Below, piece after piece: positions 1 through 7,111 of a stretch of DNA of 9,792 nt (its first letter is position 1; each line of letters opens with the position of its first letter). Made by a program: the position numbers and the translations under genes. The stretch comes from JBFXEO01 sp050180015 (GTDB lineage: Bacteria; Bacteroidota; Bacteroidia; Bacteroidales; Tenuifilaceae). Location: NCBI GenBank assembly GCA_050180015.1, contig JBFXEO010000103.1, positions 1 through 9,792 on the forward strand, read 5' to 3'. Under the pieces are notes generated by a model, which saw nothing but the letters and a program-made list of their open reading frames with translations, had not been told where the DNA came from and made no database searches.

Positions 1-416
1 CCTATAGTTTTTATTTTTTCGATGTGATTTTTTTCAACAACCATGTCGAAATTGTAGAAGAACTTATCGATTTGATATATTAGCTCTTCGGCGTTTATAT
101 CATCGGCTATTTTGGTATATCCTTGTATGTCGGAAAAGAGTACCGTTACCATATTGAATTTATGCGAATTAACCTTGCCGTGTTTTTTCAGTTCAGCGGC
201 GGTTTCGCGGGGTAAAACCCGGGTTAAAAGATTTTCCGCTTTCGATTTCTCCTTAAGTAGCTCTTCGGTACGCTGGTAAATTAAACCCTCCAGCTTATTT
301 ATGGTTTTTGTTAATGAATATGCAATTAGGCTATAAATTAGAATGATGGTGGCTAGTATAAAAAACCACGTTATAATGGCTGGGAGCAACAATATTAGAT
401 AGAAATTAACCATCAT
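1..416 (-). CDS. Membrane-anchored class III adenylate cyclase, 5' part (runs off the left edge)
   Basis: My translation of the minus strand from ATG 416-414 gives 138 residues, still open at the window edge. An in-frame stop at 440-438 with no ATG between fixes the start; a second ATG follows at once. Residues 4-35 are one hydrophobic membrane segment, residues 36-65 are charged and look like a signalling coiled coil, and the cyclase domain begins near residue 88. The FSDIQGYT motif (94-101) carries the first metal-binding Asp, D96. The end reads IEKIKTI; the second metal Asp expected in the following GDAYM-like motif lies outside the window. In class III cyclases the position of K136 is Lys in adenylate and Glu in guanylate cyclases, so cAMP is the inferred product. 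Unusually there is almost nothing before the membrane helix, so no extracytoplasmic sensor. Family assignment is firm; substrate is inferred. Confidence 0.88.
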   Translation of the reverse strand, partial: MMVNFYLILLLPAIITWFFILATIILIYSLIAYSLTKTINKLEGLIYQRTEELLKEKSKAENLLTRVLPRETAAELKKHGKVNSHKFNMVTVLFSDIQGYTKIADDINAEELIYQIDKFFYNFDMVVEKNHIEKIKTI

Positions 417-429
417 TTTGGTTGAATTA

Positions 430-459
430 AAAACATACTAAAAGATTGTAAGCAACAAA
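430..459 (-). promoter_or_regulatory. Candidate Bacteroidota-type promoter for the cyclase gene
   Basis: On the minus strand TTTG (459-456) is followed after 18 bases by TATGTTTT (437-430). This matches the Bacteroidota -33/-7 pattern TTG-N17-23-TAnnTTTG except for the last base. The implied transcript would start only a few bases before the start codon, and the region is AT-rich, so a chance match is likely enough to keep confidence low. Confidence 0.25.
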
Positions 460-666
460 AATTCTGTGCAACAATACTTTCTGCACAATTACTCAAAAAA
501 ATGTATTTTAATTATTAATTTAAAGTAATAAAATTCATAAATTAGGCCAGTTTTATGAGTGATTATCTGGTTTTGGATATTGTTGTATTAAAGTGAATTA
601 TAAAAAATATCCTCGAAACATTTCAATCGCTCAAGATATGGTAAAATTTGTCAAATTTCAACAAGT

Positions 667-1464
667 ATGAAAGGAACAAAAAAAACTATACTGGTTCCAA
701 CGGATTTTTCAAATGTTGCAGATTATGCAGTGCAGCACGCCGTGCGGGTATCGAATGTGGTAAAGGAACCAATATCTATCTTACACATTGTACAATCTGA
801 CGGGGAATTTAATGTGGCTCAGGAAAAATTAAACAGTGTTGTTGCTCATGTAAAAGAGAAGTATGGCGTTGGGATGACCCCGGTTATTCGCCGGGGAAGT
901 ATTTTTACCGACATTGCCAGGGTTGCCGATGAGCTGGATGCCAGCATTGTTATTATGGGATCGTCAACAATAAGGGAGATGGACGAGAGCAAGGTTTCCT
1001 GGGTTTTAAAGGTTATTACGAGTTGCAAGGTTCCCTTTATCACTATTCAGGAGCCTCCGGTTAATAAGCGTTACGATGATGTGGCGTTTCCAATCGATTT
1101 TACCGTGGAAAACCGTGAGAAACATGAATGGATTTCATACTTTGCAGACTACTACCTTTCCCGTTTCCATTTAATTAAGCCCAACATTACTGATCCGGAA
1201 CTTTTAGCGAAAATTGATATTAACATGGCTTCTGCCAGAAAATTTCTCGATCAGAAGGGTGCAAGGTACTTTGAATACACAGTACCCGGAGAAAAACCGT
1301 ATAATGAGGAAATTTTAAGGATGGCGGTGAATATACGGGCCGATTTGATAGTATTAATGACCACCCCATTAGATGTAGAGGGAAAATTCGTTGTTGACCC
1401 GCTGGAACAGTATGTTTTAGCCAATGCCGGGCATATTCCGGTAATGAGCGTAAATCCCCGGTGA
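667..1464 (+). CDS. Universal stress protein with two tandem UspA domains
   Basis: The 265-residue protein contains two UspA-type alpha/beta domains, about residues 5-127 and 136-263, as in tandem Usp proteins. Each begins with a hydrophobic strand ending in an acidic residue (ILVPTDFS, D13; VAFPIDFT, D144) and ends with the family's PxxxI/V strand (KVPFITI; HIPVMSV). The ATP-binding signature of ATP-type Usp proteins, Gx2Gx9G(S/T), is not intact in either half: the first has MGSSTIREMDES and the second MTTPLDVEG. I therefore infer a non-ATP-binding, regulatory or protein-binding Usp acting in the cytoplasm. It starts at ATG 667. Only 5 bases separate its stop from the ATG of rdgB, suggesting co-transcription. 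I could not identify its promoter in the 250-base divergent region 417-666. The exact stress role cannot be read from sequence. Confidence 0.88.
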   Translation: MKGTKKTILVPTDFSNVADYAVQHAVRVSNVVKEPISILHIVQSDGEFNVAQEKLNSVVAHVKEKYGVGMTPVIRRGSIFTDIARVADELDASIVIMGSSTIREMDESKVSWVLKVITSCKVPFITIQEPPVNKRYDDVAFPIDFTVENREKHEWISYFADYYLSRFHLIKPNITDPELLAKIDINMASARKFLDQKGARYFEYTVPGEKPYNEEILRMAVNIRADLIVLMTTPLDVEGKFVVDPLEQYVLANAGHIPVMSVNPR

Positions 1465-1469
1465 TATTT

Positions 1470-2060
1470 ATGGCAGTTACACCTTTAGAGTTGGTTTTTG
1501 CAACCAACAACCGGCATAAGTTGAACGAAGTACAGGCGTTGCTGGAAGGAAAGTTTAGATTGGTTTCGTTGGCCGATATGGGATTTTTTGAAGATATTCC
1601 GGAAGATTACGATACCCTTCAAGCTAATGCGCTGCAAAAGGCCCGTCATATTTATTCGCTCCGGCGAAAAAATTGTTTTGCCGATGATACGGGGTTAGAG
1701 GTGGAAGCCTTAAACGGAAAGCCAGGCGTTTATAGTGCCCGTTATGCGGGAGAACAAAAAAATCCGAAGGATAACATCAAAAAACTCCTTGAAAACCTCG
1801 AAGGCGTTAAAAATCGCAATGCGGTGTTTAGGACTGTAATTGCGCTAATCATCAATGGAGAAGAGCACTTGTTTGAGGGTAATGTAACAGGGACTATTGT
1901 TGACGAAGAGCAGGGCTCCGATGGATTTGGTTACGATCCGGTTTTTTTGCCCAATGGGTACACTCAAACCTTTGCCCAAATGCCGCTAAGCCTTAAAAAT
2001 AAAATTAGCCATCGGGGATTGGCCGTTACTAAGCTTGTCAACTTTTTGATGGCACTGTAA
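1470..2060 (+). CDS. rdgB: RdgB/HAM1 family non-canonical purine NTP pyrophosphatase (ITP/dITP/XTP diphosphatase)
   Basis: The protein hydrolyses ITP, dITP and XTP to monophosphate and pyrophosphate, keeping deaminated purines out of DNA and RNA in the cytoplasm. At 196 residues it has normal family length and all main motifs: ATNNRHKLNEV (11-21, nucleotide and phosphate binding), FADDTGLEVEALNGKPGVYSARYAG (70-94, with the D72/D73 pair that includes the catalytic Asp), SDGFGYDPVF (150-159) and KISHRGLAVTK (178-188, base recognition). I chose ATG 1470 because it gives the usual short N-terminus before the first strand. An in-frame GTG at 1461 would add three residues and overlap the upstream Usp stop codon, which makes translational coupling possible. 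It probably forms a two-gene unit with the Usp gene. A 169-base gap separates it from porZ. Confidence 0.95.
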   Translation: MAVTPLELVFATNNRHKLNEVQALLEGKFRLVSLADMGFFEDIPEDYDTLQANALQKARHIYSLRRKNCFADDTGLEVEALNGKPGVYSARYAGEQKNPKDNIKKLLENLEGVKNRNAVFRTVIALIINGEEHLFEGNVTGTIVDEEQGSDGFGYDPVFLPNGYTQTFAQMPLSLKNKISHRGLAVTKLVNFLMAL

Positions 2061-2113
2061 GGGATTGTTCTTGTCAACTGACCGAAGGAAACGCCAGGGA
2101 AGTAGGCTGAGAT

Positions 2114-2210
2114 ATTAGAATAAGCTGGAACTTAATGACCCTTAGACTCTTCTAATTTCTTTACCTCCCAAGTAAAACATTACACGGTTTTTCAAAAAGC
2201 AGGGTCATTA
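2114..2210 (+). repeat. Crossing inverted repeats in the porZ leader (possible pseudoknot or switching RNA)
   Basis: TAATGACCCT at 2133-2142 is exactly complementary to AGGGTCATTA at 2201-2210 (10 of 10, 58-base spacer). A second perfect pair, ATTAGAA at 2114-2120 and TTCTAAT at 2150-2156, crosses it: its left arm lies outside and its right arm inside the first loop. The two helices can therefore coexist only as a pseudoknot, or else exclude each other. The downstream arm ends 19 bases before the porZ start codon. The repeats are directly visible; any RNA structure or regulatory role is inferred. I did not recognise a known riboswitch class. The rest of the 2061-2229 gap shows no gene. Confidence 0.45.
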
Positions 2211-2229
2211 CAAAATAATTCTTGGCATT

Positions 2230-4551
2230 ATGAGTTTATCCCGTAAACAGTTTTTTATGTTTAGGTTTCTTTTAATTTTTTTACCGTTGTTTCCTGTTGC
2301 GGTGGGAGGATTCTGTCAAATTCCACACGGGACATGGCGCGATCATTTTTCGTTTGCCGAGGGGAAGTCTGTTTGTTCGGGTAACGGTAAGGTGTACTGC
2401 GCTTCGGATGTAGGCCTGTTTACCTATAGCTTGTCCAGCGGAGAAATCGATAAGTTGACAAAAATTGAGGGCCTTTCAGCGGTTGGGGTATCCGCAATAG
2501 CTTACTTCACCGAAATAAACCTGCTGGCAGTTGGTTACGAGAGCGGAAACATCGATTTAGTCTATTCCAATCAGGTTGTAAATATCCCGTTTATAAAAGA
2601 TAAGACGCTTTCCGGAAGTAAGGCTATAAATAGTTTTACATTGTATGAGGATAAAATCTATACGTCAACCGATTTTGGAATAGTTGTAATAGACCCCGCA
2701 AAGAAGGAAATTAAGGATACCTATTTTTTAGGACAGGGAGGAACGTACCTGAAAGTAACCGGCGTTGCTGTTTTTAATAACCGTTTTTGGGCTGCCACGG
2801 CCAATGGTTTACTAAGCGCTTTGGATTCCGACCCGTTGCTGGTTAGCAGCGAGCACTGGACGAAAGAGTCTTTTTTTGCAGATATCGATGATGAATGTAT
2901 TGATGTTGCTTCTTCATCCAATGTACTCTTTGCCGTTGAATCACAGGGTTCGGCCAATGATATTCTTTGGCGTTTTGATGGCTCCGGCTGGAATGCGGTT
3001 GACCGGCCATATACCAGTACGTTGAGTGTAAAAATAGGCAATGGCAACGTTCTGGTAACCTCAAACTCCGGTATTGCATTGTACTCTGAGTTAGGTATAA
3101 AAACATCAACTATAACCGCATACTCATTTGCATCGGGCTTTAAACCGAATTCAGCCATACCGGTTGATGCCGAAAAAATTGCGATTGCCGATTCCGAAAA
3201 TGGCCTTGTGGTAGGAACCGTAACCAGTCAGATTTCTGTAAAACCACGAGGCCCAATTAGTAATCGTTCTTTTTCTATTGGTGTGAGCAGCGAAAGGGTA
3301 ATTGTTGCAGCCGGAGCGTACGACGCTGTTTTTGGGAACTTTTGGTACGCGTTTACCATCCACCGGTTTGTCAACGAGCAGTGGACTTATTACTCCAACT
3401 GGGATTGCCATGATGCCGTTGCCGTGGAATTTGACCCGAGCAATCCATCAAATTACTATGTTGCAAGCTGGGGTGGAGGCGTTTTGCAGTTTCAGGGCGA
3501 TAATTTTGTGACACGCTATTCTCCCGATAATAGCACGCTGCAAACCATTTACCCGAATGCCCCGTTTTGCAGAATTAGCGGGCTGACATTTGACAGTAAA
3601 GGGAACCTTTGGGTGGCTAACGCCATGGTAGCTAATCCAATTTCTGTCCGAAAGACCGATGGAACCTGGGCATCGTTCCCTTATGCTTCAGCCATTAATT
3701 CGGACTATTTATCAACGTTGCACTATGCCGCCGATGGTACGCTTTGGTTGATTTTACCCAAGGGAGGTGGACTGTTCGCTTTAAACCCGGGGAGTAGCGT
3801 TGATAGTAAGGATGATGATTTGTACCGGAAAATGAAGCCATTCGATAGCGATGGGAATATTTTCAGTGTAGATATAAACGCCTTGGCGTTTGACCGGGAT
3901 GGATACCTTTGGCTGGGAACCTCGCAGGGTGTCTTGCTTAGCTACAATCCGGACAGGGTATTCAGTGGCGGTTTTTACCTGCAGCGGGTGAAAATTCCGG
4001 ATAAGGTTGAAGGCCTGGCTGTTTACTTACTCGAAACGGAATCTGTGAAATCTGTAACTGTGGATGGCGGCAACCGTAAATGGTTTGGTACAGAAAAATC
4101 TGGTGCATACCTGTTTAGTTCCGATGGGACCGACGAGTTGCTGCATTTTACCGAGGAAAACAGTCCGCTTCCGTCAAATAATATTCTCGATATAAAAATT
4201 CATCCCACGACCGGAGAAGTTTTTTTTGCAACCGATAACGGCTTGGTTTCTTACCGGGGAGATGCCAGTGAACCCGGCAATAAGTTTGGTAAAGTGTACC
4301 CATACCCCAACCCTGTTCCGCCTGGTTACAGCGGAGTTATTACCATTACCGGCTTGGTGGAAAATACCATTGTGAAAATAACGGACATTAACGGGAACTT
4401 GATTTACGAAACAAAATCGAATGGAGGCATGGCCACCTGGGATGGAAGAAGTTTACGGGGCCACAGGGTTGCAACCGGAGTTTACCTGGTTTTCTGCGCC
4501 GACAGCAAAGGCGACCAGACTGCGGTAACCAAAATACTGTTTATTAAGTAG
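2230..4551 (+). CDS. porZ: PorZ-like type IX secretion system protein (beta-propellers plus C-terminal T9SS sorting-type domain)
   Basis: The 773 residues closely match the length of Porphyromonas gingivalis PorZ, the surface protein that works with the sortase PorU and delivers anionic LPS for attachment of T9SS cargo. A signal peptide covers about residues 1-29 (hydrophobic core FLLIFLPLFPVAVGG); there is no proper lipobox around the Cys. The mature start, IPHGTWRDHFSFAEG, resembles PorZ. The middle consists of repeated propeller blades with strand motifs such as LWVANA, LWLGTSQGV, KWFGTEKSGAYLF and VFFATDNGL, consistent with two propellers. Residues 685-773 form the type A sorting-type domain: PYPNPV (691-696), the strand ITDINGNLIYE, WDGRSLRGHRVATGVYLV and the terminal KILFIK. 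ATG 2230 is used; an internal ATG at residue 10 is an alternative. A generic two-component-regulator propeller surface protein is possible, but N-terminus, length and CTD together favour PorZ. recO follows 4 bases later. Confidence 0.85.
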   Translation: MSLSRKQFFMFRFLLIFLPLFPVAVGGFCQIPHGTWRDHFSFAEGKSVCSGNGKVYCASDVGLFTYSLSSGEIDKLTKIEGLSAVGVSAIAYFTEINLLAVGYESGNIDLVYSNQVVNIPFIKDKTLSGSKAINSFTLYEDKIYTSTDFGIVVIDPAKKEIKDTYFLGQGGTYLKVTGVAVFNNRFWAATANGLLSALDSDPLLVSSEHWTKESFFADIDDECIDVASSSNVLFAVESQGSANDILWRFDGSGWNAVDRPYTSTLSVKIGNGNVLVTSNSGIALYSELGIKTSTITAYSFASGFKPNSAIPVDAEKIAIADSENGLVVGTVTSQISVKPRGPISNRSFSIGVSSERVIVAAGAYDAVFGNFWYAFTIHRFVNEQWTYYSNWDCHDAVAVEFDPSNPSNYYVASWGGGVLQFQGDNFVTRYSPDNSTLQTIYPNAPFCRISGLTFDSKGNLWVANAMVANPISVRKTDGTWASFPYASAINSDYLSTLHYAADGTLWLILPKGGGLFALNPGSSVDSKDDDLYRKMKPFDSDGNIFSVDINALAFDRDGYLWLGTSQGVLLSYNPDRVFSGGFYLQRVKIPDKVEGLAVYLLETESVKSVTVDGGNRKWFGTEKSGAYLFSSDGTDELLHFTEENSPLPSNNILDIKIHPTTGEVFFATDNGLVSYRGDASEPGNKFGKVYPYPNPVPPGYSGVITITGLVENTIVKITDINGNLIYETKSNGGMATWDGRSLRGHRVATGVYLVFCADSKGDQTAVTKILFIK

Positions 4552-4555
4552 CAAC

Positions 4556-5284
4556 ATGCTGCAAAAATCTAAAGCCATAGTTTTGCATACCTTAAGGTAT
4601 AAGGATAATAGCTTGATTGTTTACTGTTACTCCGAACAATTTGGGAGAATTACCTTTTTGGTGAACGGGGCATTTAAAACCGGTAAGCTGCCGGGTAAGG
4701 CTGTATATTTTCAGCATTTTGCGATTCTTGATGTTGTTTTCTACCAGACAAACCGGGCAGAGATGTGCCGGGTTAAGGAAGTTTCAGTACCAATCAGCTT
4801 AACCTCAATTCCTTTTGATCCGGTAAAAAGGAGCGTTGTGTTGTTTTTGAGCGAGGTAATTTACCGAACGGTAAAGGAAGAAGAGTCTAACCCAACGTTT
4901 TATAGCTTTCTGGAAAACACCATTCACCTGTTCGATATTACGCAAAGCGGCGTGGCCAATTTCCATCTTGTCTTTTTGCTGCAGCTTTCCCGCTATTTGG
5001 GTTTTTACCCAACAAACACGTGGACAAAGGAAACCCCTTACTTCGATTATAAAAACGGCACTTTTGTTTCGTTTACCGCGCAGCATCGCTTTTATTTAGA
5101 TGCCGAGGCAAGTAAATTATTGAGCCGCGTAATTACAACCCCATTTCATAAAACAGATGAGCTAATTTTAAACCACAACCAGCGTTTACGGGTAATCGAT
5201 GGAATTTTGAATTACTACAGGTTTCACCTCGGAAATTTTTTAGAATTTAACTCGTTGCCTGTTTTATCGCAACTTTACGTGTGA
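4556..5284 (+). CDS. recO: DNA repair protein RecO
   Basis: RecO binds single-stranded DNA and, with RecR, loads RecA at gaps coated with SSB (RecF pathway, cytoplasm). The 242-residue length is normal. The N-terminal OB-fold is recognisable from KAIVLHTLRYKDNSLIVYCYSEQFGRITFLVNGAF (residues 6-40), including the family's xxGR(I/L)xFxVxGA pattern. The helical C-terminal domain follows, with VFLLQLSRYLGFYPTN as the conserved Lxx(L)GxxP helix. Only two cysteines occur (C24, C71), so the four-cysteine zinc site seen in some RecO proteins is absent. The ATG lies 4 bases after the porZ stop, so the two are almost certainly co-transcribed and perhaps translationally coupled. No clear terminator follows; the next 102 bases are AT-rich. 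Confidence 0.92.
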   Translation: MLQKSKAIVLHTLRYKDNSLIVYCYSEQFGRITFLVNGAFKTGKLPGKAVYFQHFAILDVVFYQTNRAEMCRVKEVSVPISLTSIPFDPVKRSVVLFLSEVIYRTVKEEESNPTFYSFLENTIHLFDITQSGVANFHLVFLLQLSRYLGFYPTNTWTKETPYFDYKNGTFVSFTAQHRFYLDAEASKLLSRVITTPFHKTDELILNHNQRLRVIDGILNYYRFHLGNFLEFNSLPVLSQLYV

Positions 5285-5353
5285 TTTATTGATTTTTGGT
5301 CTAGTTTTTCTTGAATTATATCAAAAATAAAATTTAAAAATTCAGTATAGTAT

Positions 5354-5361
5354 TATCTTTA
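5354..5361 (+). promoter_or_regulatory. Possible -7 element for the aminotransferase-like gene
   Basis: TATCTTTA fits TAnnTTTG except for the last base and lies 25 bases before the start codon, a suitable distance for a short leader. No TTG is visible 17-23 bases upstream, so only half of the consensus is present. The 102-base gap before this gene supports independent transcription from somewhere here. Confidence 0.3.
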
Positions 5362-5386
5362 CTTAAAGAAATGTAATTTTAAAAAT

Positions 5387-6517
5387 ATGCAGACTAATTT
5401 TGATGCGGATTTTTCGGTTGAGGAGAATATTTCTAGGTTGGCGGAAGGGTTTAATGCTATTGATCTTTCGGGAAGTTATTCTTTATTCTCGTTTCCGGAA
5501 TTGGCAGAGGGCACCGTTGAGGGTTACTTGAAGCTGGGCGCAGGACACGCCCTGGCCGACGGGGCATTCGAACTTCGGAAGTCACTTTCAGAGTATATCA
5601 GCAAAAAATATTTTAGGAATTACAGTCCGGTAAATGAAATTGTAATTACCGCGGGTGCTGTTCAATCCGTATTTACAGCTATTGCCGCTACCGTTAAAGA
5701 GGGCGATGAGGTAATAATATTTGAACCAATTCACGAAAGCCTTGCCACGGCAATTAAAATTTGTGGTGCCCGGCCAATTTTTATCAAAATAAAAGATGAT
5801 GAAAGTATTATTGACTGGGCGGCAGTTCAGAAAGCAATTACCCCCAATACAAAGCTGATTGTAATTTGTACCCCGCACGGTTTACTGGGGCGAGTTTTTA
5901 CATCCGATGATCTGGATAATTTGCAGAAGTTGATTAACGGTACTAAAATTAAGGTTATTAGCGATGAGTCGTTGAGCGAGATAGTTTACTCCGATACAAT
6001 AACTTCAAGCGTTACTTTTTACCCTAAGCTTGCCGATAATAGCTATATAATAGGGTCTTTAAGCCAATCAATGGGAGTTCCCGGATGGGAGGTCGGATAT
6101 TGTGTGGCACCCAAAGAGTTAATGGATAGGTTTCGCAAAGTTCACCGCGCCGTGGTGAGTTCTGTGAGCCATCCCGTTCAGCTTGCCATTGAAGATTGTT
6201 TAAGTAAAAATAAAATATTATCGGTTAATATGGAGCCGCTGGAACAGAATAAGAATTCTTTTTGCCGGATCATCAGCAATTCAAAGTTTAAAATTTTACC
6301 CATATCAGGCGGATATTTTCAGGTTTTATCATACTCTGCCATTACGAGCACTAAGGATACAGAGTTTGTTGAAATGCTTGTAAGGGAGCATGGGGTTGCC
6401 GTTGCCCCTATGTCAGTATTCCATCACGACAGGCTATGCAGGCAGCAGGTAAGGGTTAACCTGGCCGTTCCGCCGGAGTTGTTAGTGGAGGGTGCATACC
6501 GTCTTGCTAAACTTTAG
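5387..6517 (+). CDS. Class I/II aminotransferase-fold protein, probable pseudoenzyme (catalytic lysine replaced by Gln)
   Basis: The 376-residue protein resembles, over nearly its whole length, fold type I PLP aminotransferases of the YbdL/kynurenine aminotransferase-like group: EIVITAGAVQSVFTAI (84-99), GDEVIIFEPIHESLATAI (106-123), KLIVICTPH (156-164), KVISDESLSEIVY (189-201), GWEVGYCVAPKEL (233-245), GGYFQVLSYSAI (308-319) and REHGVAVAPMSVF (333-345). Key residues are lost. The Schiff-base lysine of the SxxK motif is Q227 (GSLSQSMG, codon CAA at 6065-6067). The Asn that contacts PLP in PHNP is G165 (TPHGLLG). The Tyr of DExY is L196, and the Arg/Lys of GWRVGY is E235. D193 and R356 (QVRVNLA) remain. 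Normal PLP transamination is therefore unlikely. The reading frame is intact with codon use like its neighbours, so a retained non-catalytic or altered role is more likely than decay. It stands alone between two gaps. Confidence 0.85.
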   Translation: MQTNFDADFSVEENISRLAEGFNAIDLSGSYSLFSFPELAEGTVEGYLKLGAGHALADGAFELRKSLSEYISKKYFRNYSPVNEIVITAGAVQSVFTAIAATVKEGDEVIIFEPIHESLATAIKICGARPIFIKIKDDESIIDWAAVQKAITPNTKLIVICTPHGLLGRVFTSDDLDNLQKLINGTKIKVISDESLSEIVYSDTITSSVTFYPKLADNSYIIGSLSQSMGVPGWEVGYCVAPKELMDRFRKVHRAVVSSVSHPVQLAIEDCLSKNKILSVNMEPLEQNKNSFCRIISNSKFKILPISGGYFQVLSYSAITSTKDTEFVEMLVREHGVAVAPMSVFHHDRLCRQQVRVNLAVPPELLVEGAYRLAKL

Positions 6518-6656
6518 CTTGGTTCTTGGCGGTTTACGAAACGGGAAGGGTAACCGTACGTTCAGTACAATAAATTTTGTTGGCGATTAATCGGATTTAC
6601 CCAGCGGGAAACGATACATTTTTCAAAATCCAGTAAACATTTGTTGTAGTTTATGG

Positions 6657-6684
6657 TTGTTTCAGAAAATAGAAGATATATTTG
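6657..6684 (+). promoter_or_regulatory. Bacteroidota-type promoter of the response regulator gene
   Basis: TTG at 6657-6659 and TATATTTG at 6677-6684 are separated by 17 bases, an exact fit to the published Bacteroidota consensus TTG-N17-23-TAnnTTTG. A transcript would start near 6690, giving a leader of about 22 bases before ATG 6713. This is the best promoter in the window and implies that the receiver gene is transcribed independently of the gene before it. The start site itself is inferred. Confidence 0.55.
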
Positions 6685-6712
6685 TTTTTCCATATAACTG
6701 AATTGCTTTAAA

Positions 6713-7111
6713 ATGGATTGCAATAAAAAAATTCTTTACGTTGATGACGAAAAGATTAATCTTGAGTTATTTAAGATTAACTTTAGGAATGATTATGAGG
6801 TTTTTCTGGCCGATTCCGCACTTAAAGGGCTAGATATTATTAAACAGCACGATATTATGGTTGTTGTTTCCGATTTAAAGATGCCACAAATGAATGGGCT
6901 CGATTTCATAGAAAGAATAAAAGCGGAATCACCCTCAAAAGTGTGTATCCTTTTAACCGCGTTTATGGAATCCGATGTAATGTTTAAAGCGTTTAATAAG
7001 GAGTTGATATTCCGTTACATTATGAAACCCTGGAGAAAGGATGAGCTGAAAGAGGTTATTGAACTTGCCCTAAAAAAACACTTCGAGCTAGCCAACAGGC
7101 AACTTTTCTGA
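6713..7111 (+). CDS. Single-domain response regulator (CheY-like receiver only)
   Basis: The 132 residues form one receiver domain with all conserved positions: the acidic pocket D11/D12 (LYVDDEK), phospho-acceptor D54 (VVSDLKMPQMNG), T82 (LLTAF) and K105 in YIMKPW, followed by the last helix. There is no room for a DNA-binding or enzymatic output domain, so it should act through protein contacts or phosphotransfer. The KPW end is common in receivers of multidomain and phosphorelay regulators. Its natural partner is the histidine kinase on the opposite strand, which has no receiver of its own. The two genes converge and their 3' ends overlap by 24 bases (7088-7111). A good promoter lies just upstream. 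The pairing is inferred from position. Confidence 0.93.
   Translation: MDCNKKILYVDDEKINLELFKINFRNDYEVFLADSALKGLDIIKQHDIMVVVSDLKMPQMNGLDFIERIKAESPSKVCILLTAFMESDVMFKAFNKELIFRYIMKPWRKDELKEVIELALKKHFELANRQLF

Noticed and set aside
642..650. TAAAATTTG as a promoter element for the universal stress protein gene
   Set aside because: It has three rather than two bases between TA and TTTG and lies only 17 bases before the start codon.
1461..1469. GTG start for rdgB overlapping the Usp stop codon
   Set aside because: ATG 1470 gives the family's usual N-terminus, and the extra three residues add nothing conserved; the GTG remains only a minor alternative.
2090..2160. Fragments resembling a TPP or cobalamin riboswitch (GCCAGGGAAG, GGCTGAGAT, GACCCTTAGA)
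   Set aside because: The pieces are not in the order required, the second conserved half of the TPP element is missing, and the gene downstream is porZ rather than a thiamine or cobalamin gene.
2721..3158. Minus-strand open frame of 145 codons inside porZ
   Set aside because: It lies antisense to a strongly recognisable propeller gene, resembles no family I know, and its composition fits a shadow of the real frame.
6530..6556. Hairpin after the aminotransferase-like gene (CGGTT paired with AACCG) as a terminator
   Set aside because: The stem has only five pairs plus a bulged two-pair extension and is not followed by a T tract.
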